NCBI GenBank assembly: GCA_031291725.1
Contig: JARLIM010000028.1
Span: 1-57,236, forward strand
Length of the DNA: 57,236 nucleotides
Direction of reading: 5' to 3'
Source of the DNA: Acetobacteraceae bacterium
GTDB lineage: Bacteria; Pseudomonadota; Alphaproteobacteria; Acetobacterales; Acetobacteraceae
Positions within the stretch are counted from its first letter, which is position 1, and each line of letters begins with the position of its first letter. Below the pieces are notes generated by a model that ran no database searches, was not told the origin of the DNA, and saw only the letters and a program-made list of their open reading frames with translations. Positions 50,204 through 57,236 of the stretch are shown in pieces. Made by a program: the position numbers and the translations under genes.

Positions 50204-51091
50204 TCATGGCTTGGTCGGCAGTGTGGGTGCCTGTTCCAGCAATTTCAGGAAATCGGCATGCGGTGACATCACAAGGCGCGATTTGCCAGCGGCAAACGCC
50301 TCACGATAGGCCTGCAAGGTGCGCCAGAACTGAAAGAATTGCGGGTCGCGTCCGAATGCGTCGGCATAGGTGGCAATCGCCGCCGAATCGCCCTGACCGC
50401 GCAACTGCTCCGCCGTGGCACGGGCTTCGGCGAGCAAAACGGTGCGATCCCGCTCCGCATTGGCCCGAATCCGCGCCGACGCCTCGGCACCTTCCGCACG
50501 CGCCTGCCGCGCCACACGTTCGCGCTCGGACTGCATGCGTTGCAGAATCGCCTGGGTGTTCTCCGGCGGCAGATCCGCACGGCGGATGCGCACATCTTCG
50601 ATGGCCACGCCGAAGCTGGCCATCTCCGCATTCACCTGATCGCGGATCTCCGCCATGATGCGCGGCCGGGCGGAGGAGAGCACATCCAACAGCCGCTCAT
50701 TGCCCAACACGCGGCGCAGCGAGGACGACACCACCGAGTTCAACCGCGCCTGAATCCCGGCCTCGGTTGCCCCCACAGCCTGAAAATAGCGCAGCGGATC
50801 GGCGATGCGGAAGCGGGTGAAGCTGTCCACGATCAGGCGGCGCTGATCGCCCAGGATCACTTCCTCCGGCGGCAATTCATAATCGAGCAGGCGACGATCG
50901 AAGCTGATCGCGGTCTCCAGCAGCGGAATTTTCGCATGCAGGCCCGGCTCGACAATCACCCGGCGCGGCTCGCCCAGGCGAACGATCAGCACCTGCTCGG
51001 TCTGGCCCACGATGAACAGGGTGGGTCCGGCGAGCAGCATGAACATCAACACGGCAAGAATGGCCAACGGCCCGAACAGACGGTTGCTCAT
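50204..51091 (-). CDS. hflC: HflC, membrane protease modulator
   Basis: 295 residues. SPFH/band-7 protein that forms a large periplasmic cage with HflK around FtsH. N-terminal membrane anchor (LAILAVLMFMLLAGPTLFIV), then VGQTEQVLIVRLGEPRRVIVEPGLHAKIP, the SFDRRLLDYELPPEEV block, and a long helical region (ILQRMQSERERVARQARAEG). The start overlaps the hflK stop, and its own stop overlaps an upstream start option for degP. Confidence 0.94.
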   Translation of the reverse strand: MSNRLFGPLAILAVLMFMLLAGPTLFIVGQTEQVLIVRLGEPRRVIVEPGLHAKIPLLETAISFDRRLLDYELPPEEVILGDQRRLIVDSFTRFRIADPLRYFQAVGATEAGIQARLNSVVSSSLRRVLGNERLLDVLSSARPRIMAEIRDQVNAEMASFGVAIEDVRIRRADLPPENTQAILQRMQSERERVARQARAEGAEASARIRANAERDRTVLLAEARATAEQLRGQGDSAAIATYADAFGRDPQFFQFWRTLQAYREAFAAGKSRLVMSPHADFLKLLEQAPTLPTKP

Positions 51092-52410
51092 GGCGTGGCC
51101 CCCCGGCTCAGAGAGGGCAGCGGTGGCAAGGGGATCGTGCCCGATGCGGGGGCGGCTGCCGGTTGATCAGCCGTCACCCCACTGCCGAGACGATCCAGCG
51201 GCAGATAGGGCATCACGCCTTGCGTGCCGGCATCGACGATCACCGTCGGCGTGTGGGTCAGAATGTCCTGCATCGTCTCGATATAGAGGCGCTGCACGGT
51301 CACATCCTTGGCTTTCTGATAGGCGGCGAGCACCGACAGAAAGCGCTGCGCCTGACCGGTGGCTTCGACGATATTGGCCTGTCGGGTGGCGTCCGCCTCG
51401 GCGGTGATGCGGGCGGCATCGCCACGGGCGCGCGGCACGATGTCGTTGCGATAGCTCTCGGCCTCGTTGCGCATGCGGTCGGCGTCGGTGTTGGCGCGCT
51501 GCACATCGCGGAAGCTCTCGATGACGGCGGCCGGCGGATCGACGCGTTGCAACTGCACCTGCGTGATCTCCACCCCGGTGCCGTATTGATCGACAATCGC
51601 CTGCACGCCCTTGGTCACGGCGGCTTCGATCTGCGCGCGGGCATCGGTCAAGGCGGGCTGAATCGGCGTGCGGCCGATCACTTCGCGCATCACCGATTCG
51701 GCGGCGGATTTGATGGTGATGTCCGGGTGGCGCGTGCTGAACAGAAAGGCCTTGGCATCGCGGATGCGCCAGAACACCGCCGCGTTGATGTCGATGATGT
51801 TCTCATCGCCGGTCAGCATCAGGCTCTCTTCGGCCACATCGCCACCGCGCCCCTGCGAATCGACACTGGCCGAACGATAGCCGATATCGACACGGTTGAT
51901 GCGCGTCACCGCTGGGCGCAGCACGCTCTCCACCGGCCAGGGCAGATGATAATTCAGGCCCGAGACCGCACTGCGGTTATAGGCACCGAAGCGCATCACA
52001 ATGCCCTGCTCATCCGGCTGCACCCGATAAAACCCAGAGCCAAGCCAGCCGAGCACCACCACGCCGACCGCAACCCCGGTCCATTTCGGCCCCAGCGTGC
52101 CGAACATCGAACCGCCCTGACCGCCGCGACCGCCGCCACCGCCGCCGAATCCACCATTGCGGCCACCGCCACCGCCGCCACCGGCGAAGATGCCTTCGAC
52201 AGATTTTTTCAGCTTCTCGACCATCGCGTCAAAATCAGGGGCCTGCTGTGCGCCATTCGGGGGCGGCCCCCACGGATTTTTCGGCCGCTCAGGCCTGGGC
52301 TGCGGACGTGGCGGCACGTCGTTCCACGGATCGGAGGCCACAACGGTAAAACCGCGTGTGGGATCACCGGCGGACAGCCGCGCGTTTGAGCCGGATTCAG
52401 TTGATGGCAT
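51088..52410 (-). CDS. hflK: HflK, membrane protease modulator
   Basis: 440 residues. A Pro/Gly-rich cytoplasmic N-terminus (PWGPPPNGAQQ and a long Gly repeat at residues ~75-105) is followed by a membrane helix (WTGVAVGVVVLGWLGSGFY), then the SPFH core (VQPDEQGIVMRFGAYNRS, GLNYHLPWPVE, LTGDENIIDINAAVFWRI). A helical C-terminal region includes AEADATRQANIVEATGQAQR. ATG 52410 begins MPSTESG; it is divergent from mrp with 131 bases between. Confidence 0.94.
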   Translation of the reverse strand: MPSTESGSNARLSAGDPTRGFTVVASDPWNDVPPRPQPRPERPKNPWGPPPNGAQQAPDFDAMVEKLKKSVEGIFAGGGGGGGRNGGFGGGGGGRGGQGGSMFGTLGPKWTGVAVGVVVLGWLGSGFYRVQPDEQGIVMRFGAYNRSAVSGLNYHLPWPVESVLRPAVTRINRVDIGYRSASVDSQGRGGDVAEESLMLTGDENIIDINAAVFWRIRDAKAFLFSTRHPDITIKSAAESVMREVIGRTPIQPALTDARAQIEAAVTKGVQAIVDQYGTGVEITQVQLQRVDPPAAVIESFRDVQRANTDADRMRNEAESYRNDIVPRARGDAARITAEADATRQANIVEATGQAQRFLSVLAAYQKAKDVTVQRLYIETMQDILTHTPTVIVDAGTQGVMPYLPLDRLGSGVTADQPAAAPASGTIPLPPLPSLSRGATP

Positions 52411-52541
52411 CGCCTTGGAATGCTCCTTCGCTCGTCCCGCCGCCCTGTCCCGCATTGGCGGGGCATTGGCAGGACGGTCGCCAGCCGCCATATCGCGACC
52501 TTAGCTACGATATTGACCGGTCCAGAAAGGTTTTCAAGCCA

Positions 52542-53636
52542 ATGTCCCAGCCGAACACCGCGCAGTTACGCCAAGCCCTCGCCAGCGTGGTCGATCCGGC
52601 CAGCCAGCGCGACATCGTATCGGCCGGTTTGGTGGGCGATATCAATGCGCGCGACGGGCTGGTGCAGGTCAGTCTCTCCACCAGCCGCGAACGTGCCGCC
52701 GCGATGGAGCCGCTGCGCCGCGCCGCCGAGGCCGCCCTCAGCCGGGTGCCGGGTGTGACCAACGCCACCGTCGTGCTCACCGCCCACAAGGAAGCAGCGC
52801 CCGCCGCCGCCGCCAAGGCCGCCCCCGGCGCCAAACCGCTGCTGCTGCCGGATGTGACGGCGATTGTGGCCGTGGCCAGCGGAAAAGGCGGCGTTGGCAA
52901 ATCCACCACCTCGGTCAACCTCGCCGTCGCCCTGGCACGCATGGGGCTGAAGGTCGGTCTGCTCGATGCCGATATTTACGGCCCCTCGCTGCCGCGCATG
53001 CTCGGCCTGAACCGTAAGCCGGACATCAAGGGCGACAAGATGATGCCGCTGGAGGCCTGGGGGCTGAAGGCGATGTCCATCGGTTTCCTGGTGGAGGAGG
53101 AAACCCCGATGATCTGGCGCGGCCCGATGGTGATGGGCGCGTTGGAACAGATGATGGGGCAGGTGGAATGGGGCGCGCTGGACATCATGATCGTCGACAT
53201 GCCGCCCGGCACCGGCGACGCGCAGCTGACCATGGCGCAGCGCGTGACCCTGGCCGGTGCGGTCATCGTCTCCACCCCGCAGGACATCGCACTGATCGAC
53301 GCCCGTCGCGGCGTGCGGATGTTCGAGCGCACGGCGGTGCCGGTGCTGGGGCTGATCGAGAATATGAGCTTTTTCTGCTGCCCGAACTGCAACCACTCCA
53401 CCCCGATCTTCGGTCATGGCGGCGCGAAGAACGAAGCCGCGCGGTTGGGTACCGAGTTCCTGGGCGACATTCCGCTGCTGCTCGACATCCGCACCCATTC
53501 CGATGCGGGCACGCCGGTGATGGCCGCCGATCCGACCGGCGTGGCGGCACAAGCCTTTGCGAAAATCGCCGCCCGCCTGTGGGAGAAAGTGTCGCAGCCG
53601 GAGCGCAAGGCCGGGCCGCGCATCGTGATCGACTGA
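52542..53636 (+). CDS. mrp: Mrp/ApbC-family iron-sulfur carrier ATPase
   Basis: 364 residues. The N-terminal ~75 residues are a MIP18/DUF59 domain; then an Ala/Pro linker and a P-loop ATPase with VASGKGGVGKSTTSVNLA (deviant Walker A), DADIYGPSLPRMLG, DMPPGTGDAQLTM, and the Fe-S-binding CPNC within FFCCPNCNHSTPIFG. It carries 4Fe-4S clusters to client proteins. The next gene starts 4 bases after its stop. Confidence 0.94.
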   Translation: MSQPNTAQLRQALASVVDPASQRDIVSAGLVGDINARDGLVQVSLSTSRERAAAMEPLRRAAEAALSRVPGVTNATVVLTAHKEAAPAAAAKAAPGAKPLLLPDVTAIVAVASGKGGVGKSTTSVNLAVALARMGLKVGLLDADIYGPSLPRMLGLNRKPDIKGDKMMPLEAWGLKAMSIGFLVEEETPMIWRGPMVMGALEQMMGQVEWGALDIMIVDMPPGTGDAQLTMAQRVTLAGAVIVSTPQDIALIDARRGVRMFERTAVPVLGLIENMSFFCCPNCNHSTPIFGHGGAKNEAARLGTEFLGDIPLLLDIRTHSDAGTPVMAADPTGVAAQAFAKIAARLWEKVSQPERKAGPRIVID

Positions 53637-53640
53637 GCCG

Positions 53641-54570
53641 ATGTTTCTCACCATCCTGCTTGCCCTGGCCCCCACGGCGGCCCTGATCGCGCTCGGTCAG
53701 GGTTTGCGGCGGATCGTCCTGGTGCATGACAGCTTCTGGCCGCAGGCGGAGCGGCTGGTGTATTACGTGCTGCTGCCCGCTTTGTTCTTCCACGGGCTGG
53801 CCACGGCCCATCTGGGCGACCTGCCGGTGCGGGAGATGGCGATCACGCTGGTGTGCTCCACCTGCATCGTTGCCGCCGTGCTGGTGATGGCCTCGCCCTG
53901 GCTGGGGTTGCCGGGGCCGCAATTCACCTCGGTGTTTCAGGGCGGCGTGCGGTTCAACAACTATATCGGCGTCACCGCCGCACAGGGGCTGTTCGGCGCA
54001 CAGGGCGTGGCGCTGGCGGCGATCTCCAATGCGGCGATTGTGCCGACGGTGAATATTCTCTGCGTTCTGATCTTCGCCCGCTTCGGCGCGGTGCGGTTGT
54101 CGGTGCGCGGCATAGCCCGACAATTGGCGCTCAACCCGCTGGTGGTGGCCTGTTTCGCCGGCATTGCCATGCAACTCACCCATCTGCCGGTGCCGCCGGT
54201 GATCGAGCCGGTGTTGCGCTCGCTCGGCCAGGCGTCGCTGCCGCTCGGGCTGCTCTGCGTGGGGGCGGCGCTGGATTTCAGCGCGGCACGGCGCTGGCTG
54301 CGCCCGGTGGCGATGGCGTCATTGGCGAAATTCGTCGCCATGCCGGTGGCGACCCTGGCGCTCAGCCATGCCTTGGGCCTGGAAGGCCGCGCCGCTGTGA
54401 CCACCCTACTGTTCCAAGCCCTGCCGACCGCCTCCTCCTCCTACATCATGGCGCGACAACTCGGCGGCGATGCGCCGTTGATGGCGGGCATTGTGGCGGT
54501 GCAAACCGTGTTGGCGGCCTTGATGATTCCTGTGGTGATGACCCTCTCCGGGACAAATTTATACCAATGA
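53641..54570 (+). CDS. AEC-family (auxin efflux carrier-type) permease
   Basis: 309 residues with about ten hydrophobic helices arranged as two five-helix halves: residues ~1-145 and ~165-300. Typical features: ERLVYYVLLPALFFHGLA, FNNYIGVTAAQGLFG, NAAIVPTVNILCVL, and QALPTASSSYIMARQLGGD near the end. Characterised bacterial relatives carry malonate or malate. It starts 4 bases after mrp, so co-transcription is likely; the substrate is unknown. Confidence 0.9.
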   Translation: MFLTILLALAPTAALIALGQGLRRIVLVHDSFWPQAERLVYYVLLPALFFHGLATAHLGDLPVREMAITLVCSTCIVAAVLVMASPWLGLPGPQFTSVFQGGVRFNNYIGVTAAQGLFGAQGVALAAISNAAIVPTVNILCVLIFARFGAVRLSVRGIARQLALNPLVVACFAGIAMQLTHLPVPPVIEPVLRSLGQASLPLGLLCVGAALDFSAARRWLRPVAMASLAKFVAMPVATLALSHALGLEGRAAVTTLLFQALPTASSSYIMARQLGGDAPLMAGIVAVQTVLAALMIPVVMTLSGTNLYQ

Positions 54571-54692
54571 TTTAATTGAACGTTCGCGACAAATTTATCA
54601 TTCTGAATCGGAACCGGAGTCGCACATGGTTTATAGCGTCTTGTCGTCGATTTTATGCCACCTGCCGCACCATGCGCGCGCGATGCCGCGTC

Positions 54693-55133
54693 ATGGCTGA
54701 TGCCGCCCCACCGCGCGCCGGCCTCCGCATCTCTCGGCAACACACCTTGGTGCTGTTCCCCGAACTGGCGGAACTTGTGCGCCTGACGGCCTGGGCGGAT
54801 GAAATCGGCCAGAAACTTGCCCTGTCGATGCAACGACTCTACGCGCTGCAACTCTGCCTGCAAGAATTGGCCGCCACCGTTATCGTCAACGCCAAGCCGC
54901 GCGTGAATCTGCCAATGAGCATCGTCGTCACACTCATCCCGCGGCAGGACGGGTTGGAAGTGCGCATGGAGCATAATGGTGAGCGCTGCGATCGGGCAGA
55001 GTCGGTGCATGCGTCAGGCGACGATTCGGTGATTGCACCCCCCGCCCTGCAACTGACTCACCGCTTCGGCCGCAACATCACCATCGACCACACCGACGAT
55101 CAACACCGCATCACCCTGCTGCTGCCCGGCTGA
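54693..55133 (+). CDS. RsbW-like ATP-binding protein (anti-sigma/kinase-type)
   Basis: 146 residues from ATG 54693 (longer starts exist at 54672 and 54576). GHKL/HATPase-type fold as in anti-sigma factors of RsbW type: RISRQHTLVLFPELAELVRLTAW, an N-box-like helix LQLCLQELAATVIVNA, then a VTLIPRQDGLEVRMEHNG strand, a truncated G-box and a terminal DHTDDQHRITLLLPG. The usual Asp of the N-box region is not obvious, so ATP binding needs testing. No sigma factor or antagonist gene is adjacent. Confidence 0.65.
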   Translation: MADAAPPRAGLRISRQHTLVLFPELAELVRLTAWADEIGQKLALSMQRLYALQLCLQELAATVIVNAKPRVNLPMSIVVTLIPRQDGLEVRMEHNGERCDRAESVHASGDDSVIAPPALQLTHRFGRNITIDHTDDQHRITLLLPG

Positions 55134-55198
55134 ACCGCCTTGTCGTGGCGGCGATCTCATGGCCAATTATCGCTCAATAAAAACAAGGGAGCGAGCCA

Positions 55199-56278
55199 AT
55201 GGCCCGGCATATCGAGGCGGCAGTGATCGGCACCGGCTGGTGCGGCGGTATTCGGGCGGAGACATTATCGCGCTCGGCCCTCGTCGATGCGCTGCATATC
55301 TGCGAAATCCGCCCCGACCGCCTCGCCGAGATGGCCGAACTCTGCAAGCCGAAAACGGCAACCCTCGACTATCAGGACATCGTCAAAAACGACGCCATCG
55401 AGGTTGTCTACATCTCCACCACGCCCGAGCCGACGCATTACCCCATCGCGCGCGATTGCCTGAAGGCGGGCAAGCATGTGCTGCTGGAAAAGCCGATTGC
55501 GATGGATTTCTGGGAGGCCGATGACCTGATCAACATCGCCCGCCAGAACAATCTGAAATTCACCATCGGCTATTCGCAGCGCTTCAACCCGAAAATCGCC
55601 TACGCCAAGAAGAAGATCGCCGATGGCACGCTGGGCCGCATCGTCAGCGTGATGGTCAGCCGCCACCTCTCGCGCTCACTCGGCAAGAAGATCGCCTCGC
55701 GGGTGAAGATGTCGCCGGTGGCGATGGAGAGCACGCATGATCTCGATTTCGTCTTCTGGCTGCTCAACCCCGCCAAGCCCACCAAAATCTACAGCCAGGG
55801 CGCTTACGGCTTCATGCAGCCGGTCAACGGGTCGTATGACGTGATGTGGTCCACCGTGACGATGGATGACGGCTCCCTGGTGATGATCGGCGGCGGCTGG
55901 AATCTGCCGCCCTCCTATCCGAATTTCTGCGCCACCTGGATCGAGATCACCGGCACCGAAGGCTCGCTGTTCCTCGATGACACCCATCGCGATCACTGGA
56001 TGAACACCGTGCGCGACGGCACGCAATACCCGATGTCCACCATGCCGGGGGAACAGGTGGATCACGTGTTTGCCGGCCAGATGGGGCCGGAGACGATCCA
56101 TTTCCTGGAATCGGTGCTGCTGGACCGCGCCCCCATGGTGTCTGCCGAGCATGCGCGCATGGTGATGAGCGCCTATTCGGGCGCGGATTTGTCGGCCGCC
56201 ATCGGCGAGCCGGTCGATCTGCCGCTGAGCAACATGGCGCTGTCGCAGATCGCCGAGATGAAGGCGGCAGCGAAGTAA
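55199..56278 (+). CDS. Gfo/Idh/MocA-family oxidoreductase
   Basis: 359 residues. NAD(P)-binding Rossmann domain with IGTGWCGGIRAETLS, the VYISTTPEPTHYPIARDCLKAGKHVLLEKPI segment including the EKP catalytic Lys, then a GFO-like C-terminal beta-sheet domain (STHDLDFVFWLLNP with His/Asp, GTEGSLFLDDTHRD). Sugars or inositols are typical substrates. AAGGGAG upstream of ATG 55199 supports the start. It converges with the SDR gene. Confidence 0.9.
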   Translation: MARHIEAAVIGTGWCGGIRAETLSRSALVDALHICEIRPDRLAEMAELCKPKTATLDYQDIVKNDAIEVVYISTTPEPTHYPIARDCLKAGKHVLLEKPIAMDFWEADDLINIARQNNLKFTIGYSQRFNPKIAYAKKKIADGTLGRIVSVMVSRHLSRSLGKKIASRVKMSPVAMESTHDLDFVFWLLNPAKPTKIYSQGAYGFMQPVNGSYDVMWSTVTMDDGSLVMIGGGWNLPPSYPNFCATWIEITGTEGSLFLDDTHRDHWMNTVRDGTQYPMSTMPGEQVDHVFAGQMGPETIHFLESVLLDRAPMVSAEHARMVMSAYSGADLSAAIGEPVDLPLSNMALSQIAEMKAAAK

Positions 56279-56284
56279 GCCATA

Positions 56285-56312
56285 GGGCGGAGAAGCGAAA
56301 CGCCATCCGCCC
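56285..56312. terminator. hairpin of the GGGCGGA family between convergent genes
   Basis: GGGCGGA at 56285-56291 pairs perfectly with TCCGCCC at 56306-56312 across a 14-base loop. It fills the short gap between the oxidoreductase and SDR stop codons and could end both transcripts. Confidence 0.5.
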
Positions 56313-56324
56313 CACGGCTTCACC

Positions 56325-57074
56325 TCACAGCGTCAACCCGCCATCGATCACCAGCGCCTGACCGGTGACGAATTGCGATGCGTCGCTGGCCAGATACACC
56401 GCCAATTCGGCGATCTCCTCCGGCGAGCCCAGGCGCCCCATCGCCTGCCGCGCGACGAAATCGGCGCGCGCCTTTTCCAGCGAGCCCGCCGCTGCCGCAT
56501 TCGCCGCGATGCGCTCATCCAGCGACGGCGACTGCACCGTGCCCGGACAGATCGCATTGCAGCGGATGTTCTGCTTGACGTATTCCACCGCCACCGCCTT
56601 CGTCAGGCCGATGCTCGCGGCCTTGCTGGTGCCGTAGATGAAGCGGTTCGCAATGCCCTTCACCGAGCTGCACACCGAGGCGATGTTGACGATCGAGCCG
56701 CCGCCACGGCCCAGCATGCCCGGCAGGAAAGCCTGGATCATGTGGAATTGCGCGCGGGCGTTGAGGTTGAAGGCGAAGTCCCACTCGGCGTCGGTGGCTT
56801 CCAGAATCGTGCCCTGATGCACCACGCCCGCGCAGTTGAACAGCACGTCAATCGGCCCGATATCGGCGGCAAGCGCCAGGATCGCCGCCTTGTCGAGCAC
56901 GTTGAGCCCGCGCGTGGTGATGTTGCCACCGGCGATTTCCGCCAACTTGGCCTCATTGATGTCGGTGGCGATCACCCGCGCCCCTTCAGCGGCGAAGGCA
57001 AGTGCGGTGGCACGGCCAATGCCTTGCGCACACGCGGTCAGAACGGCGGTTTTCCCCGCCAGACGTCCGGTCAT
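56325..57074 (-). CDS. short-chain dehydrogenase, BDH2-like / 2-keto-3-deoxy-L-fuconate dehydrogenase-like
   Basis: 249 residues. NAD-dependent SDR: MTGRLAGKTAVLTACAQGIG with coenzyme loop, ARVIATDINEAKLAEI (Asp for NAD), FNCAGVVHQGTILEATDAEWD, the IASVCSSVKGIANRF serine strand and catalytic YGTSK, then CPGTVQSPSLDERI and VTGQALVIDGG. The overall order of motifs closely resembles human BDH2 and bacterial 2-keto-3-deoxy-L-fuconate dehydrogenases. GGGAGG lies 7 bases before ATG 57074. The end of the IS110 transposase gene is only 32 bases upstream. Confidence 0.88.
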   Translation of the reverse strand: MTGRLAGKTAVLTACAQGIGRATALAFAAEGARVIATDINEAKLAEIAGGNITTRGLNVLDKAAILALAADIGPIDVLFNCAGVVHQGTILEATDAEWDFAFNLNARAQFHMIQAFLPGMLGRGGGSIVNIASVCSSVKGIANRFIYGTSKAASIGLTKAVAVEYVKQNIRCNAICPGTVQSPSLDERIAANAAAAGSLEKARADFVARQAMGRLGSPEEIAELAVYLASDASQFVTGQALVIDGGLTL

Positions 57075-57106
57075 ATGGTTTCCTCCCGTCAAAATCGTAG
57101 CAACCA

Positions 57107-57236
57107 TTAGATCGTTGCGGGCTTGTCAGTCCAAGGCTGATTTCGCTGGACGACGGTGTTTGCGAAAATGATGAGCTTTCTAGCGCAGGCGACCAGGGCG
57201 ACTTTGTGGGGTTTTCCGGCGGCGATGAGGCGCTGA
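57107..57236 (-). mobile_element. IS110-family transposase, C-terminal fragment (runs off window)
   Basis: Read from 57236 leftward, the frame gives RLIAAGKPHKVALVACARKL, then a further ~20 residues (IIFANT..., ending PWTDKPATI), before TAA at 57109-57107. The AGKPxKVAL-x-ACxRKL motif is characteristic of the extreme C-terminus of IS110-family (DEDD) transposases. The gene is incomplete because the window ends. IS110 elements lack terminal inverted repeats, and their right end usually lies a short distance past the stop, so the element boundary should fall between about 57107 and the SDR ribosome-binding site near 57081-57086. Confidence 0.8.

Noticed and set aside
54571..54692. Stress-sigma (EcfG-type GGAAC...CGTT) promoter before the RsbW-like gene
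   Set aside because: GGAAC is present but no CGTT lies at 16-17 bases; the spacing does not fit.

Overview
The window looks like the chromosome of a GC-rich alphaproteobacterium, most likely a Rhodospirillales/Acetobacteraceae-type organism. This is inferred from conserved gene neighbourhoods (4.5S RNA-dnaX-ybaB, yggT-DUF167-folD, rsmB-rpe-heparinase II/III, hflK-hflC-degP facing mrp), a Tat-exported TRAP binding protein, a TctC-type binding protein and high GC content. It is not a sequence-based taxonomic assignment. About 50 genes are supported, mostly packed in short operons with ATGA-type overlaps.

Layout. 1-2.4 kb: MITE-like repeat, small membrane protein, TctC/Bug binding protein, zeta-class GST. 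2.5-5.5 kb (minus): a six-gene operon coding a ThiF/MoeB-type E1, a DsrE-like protein, an exported SH3 protein and a three-subunit cobalt-type nitrile hydratase/thiocyanate hydrolase whose beta chain is split in two. It faces queC, followed by cysK. 7.2-14 kb: housekeeping genes zapE, ybaB, dnaX, SRP RNA, nudC, a lipoprotein, NIPSNAP, folD, DUF167 and yggT. 14.2-18.8 kb: tRNA-Ala(CGC), a PEP-CTERM protein, rsmB, rpe, heparinase II/III-like. 18.9-22 kb: uncharacterised protein, tandem 128-bp repeats, SDR, CHRD protein, GNAT. 22-31.2 kb: cell-surface region with a 2006-residue SdrD-like/RTX-like protein, a PAS-HTH regulator, a FecR/DUF6600 protein and a tiny lipoprotein.

31.2-43 kb: a LysR regulator divergent from a catabolic/transport locus: SDR, split transketolase (two genes), a 3-hydroxyisobutyrate-type dehydrogenase, TRAP transporter (DctP and fused DctQM), a second full-length transketolase, a YeeE/YedE transporter and a fumarylacetoacetate-hydrolase-family enzyme. 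The substrate cannot be read from sequence; carbon entering by TRAP and being cut by transketolase chemistry is the natural model. 43.1-48 kb: GT39-type glycosyltransferase, alanine racemase, small membrane protein, and a short trimeric autotransporter with a downstream exported partner. 48-48.6 kb: a very AT-rich intergenic island. 48.7-57.2 kb: degP-hflC-hflK, mrp, AEC transporter, RsbW-like ATPase, Gfo/Idh/MocA oxidoreductase, a BDH2-like SDR, and at the right edge the C-terminus of an IS110-family transposase.

Two families of intergenic palindromes recur through the window (CGTCATTGCGAG...CTCGCAATGACG and GGGCGGA...TCCGCCC). The most interesting candidates are the E1/DsrE/split-nitrile-hydratase operon, the double-transketolase TRAP locus, the giant repeat protein, and the mini trimeric autotransporter with its linked small protein.
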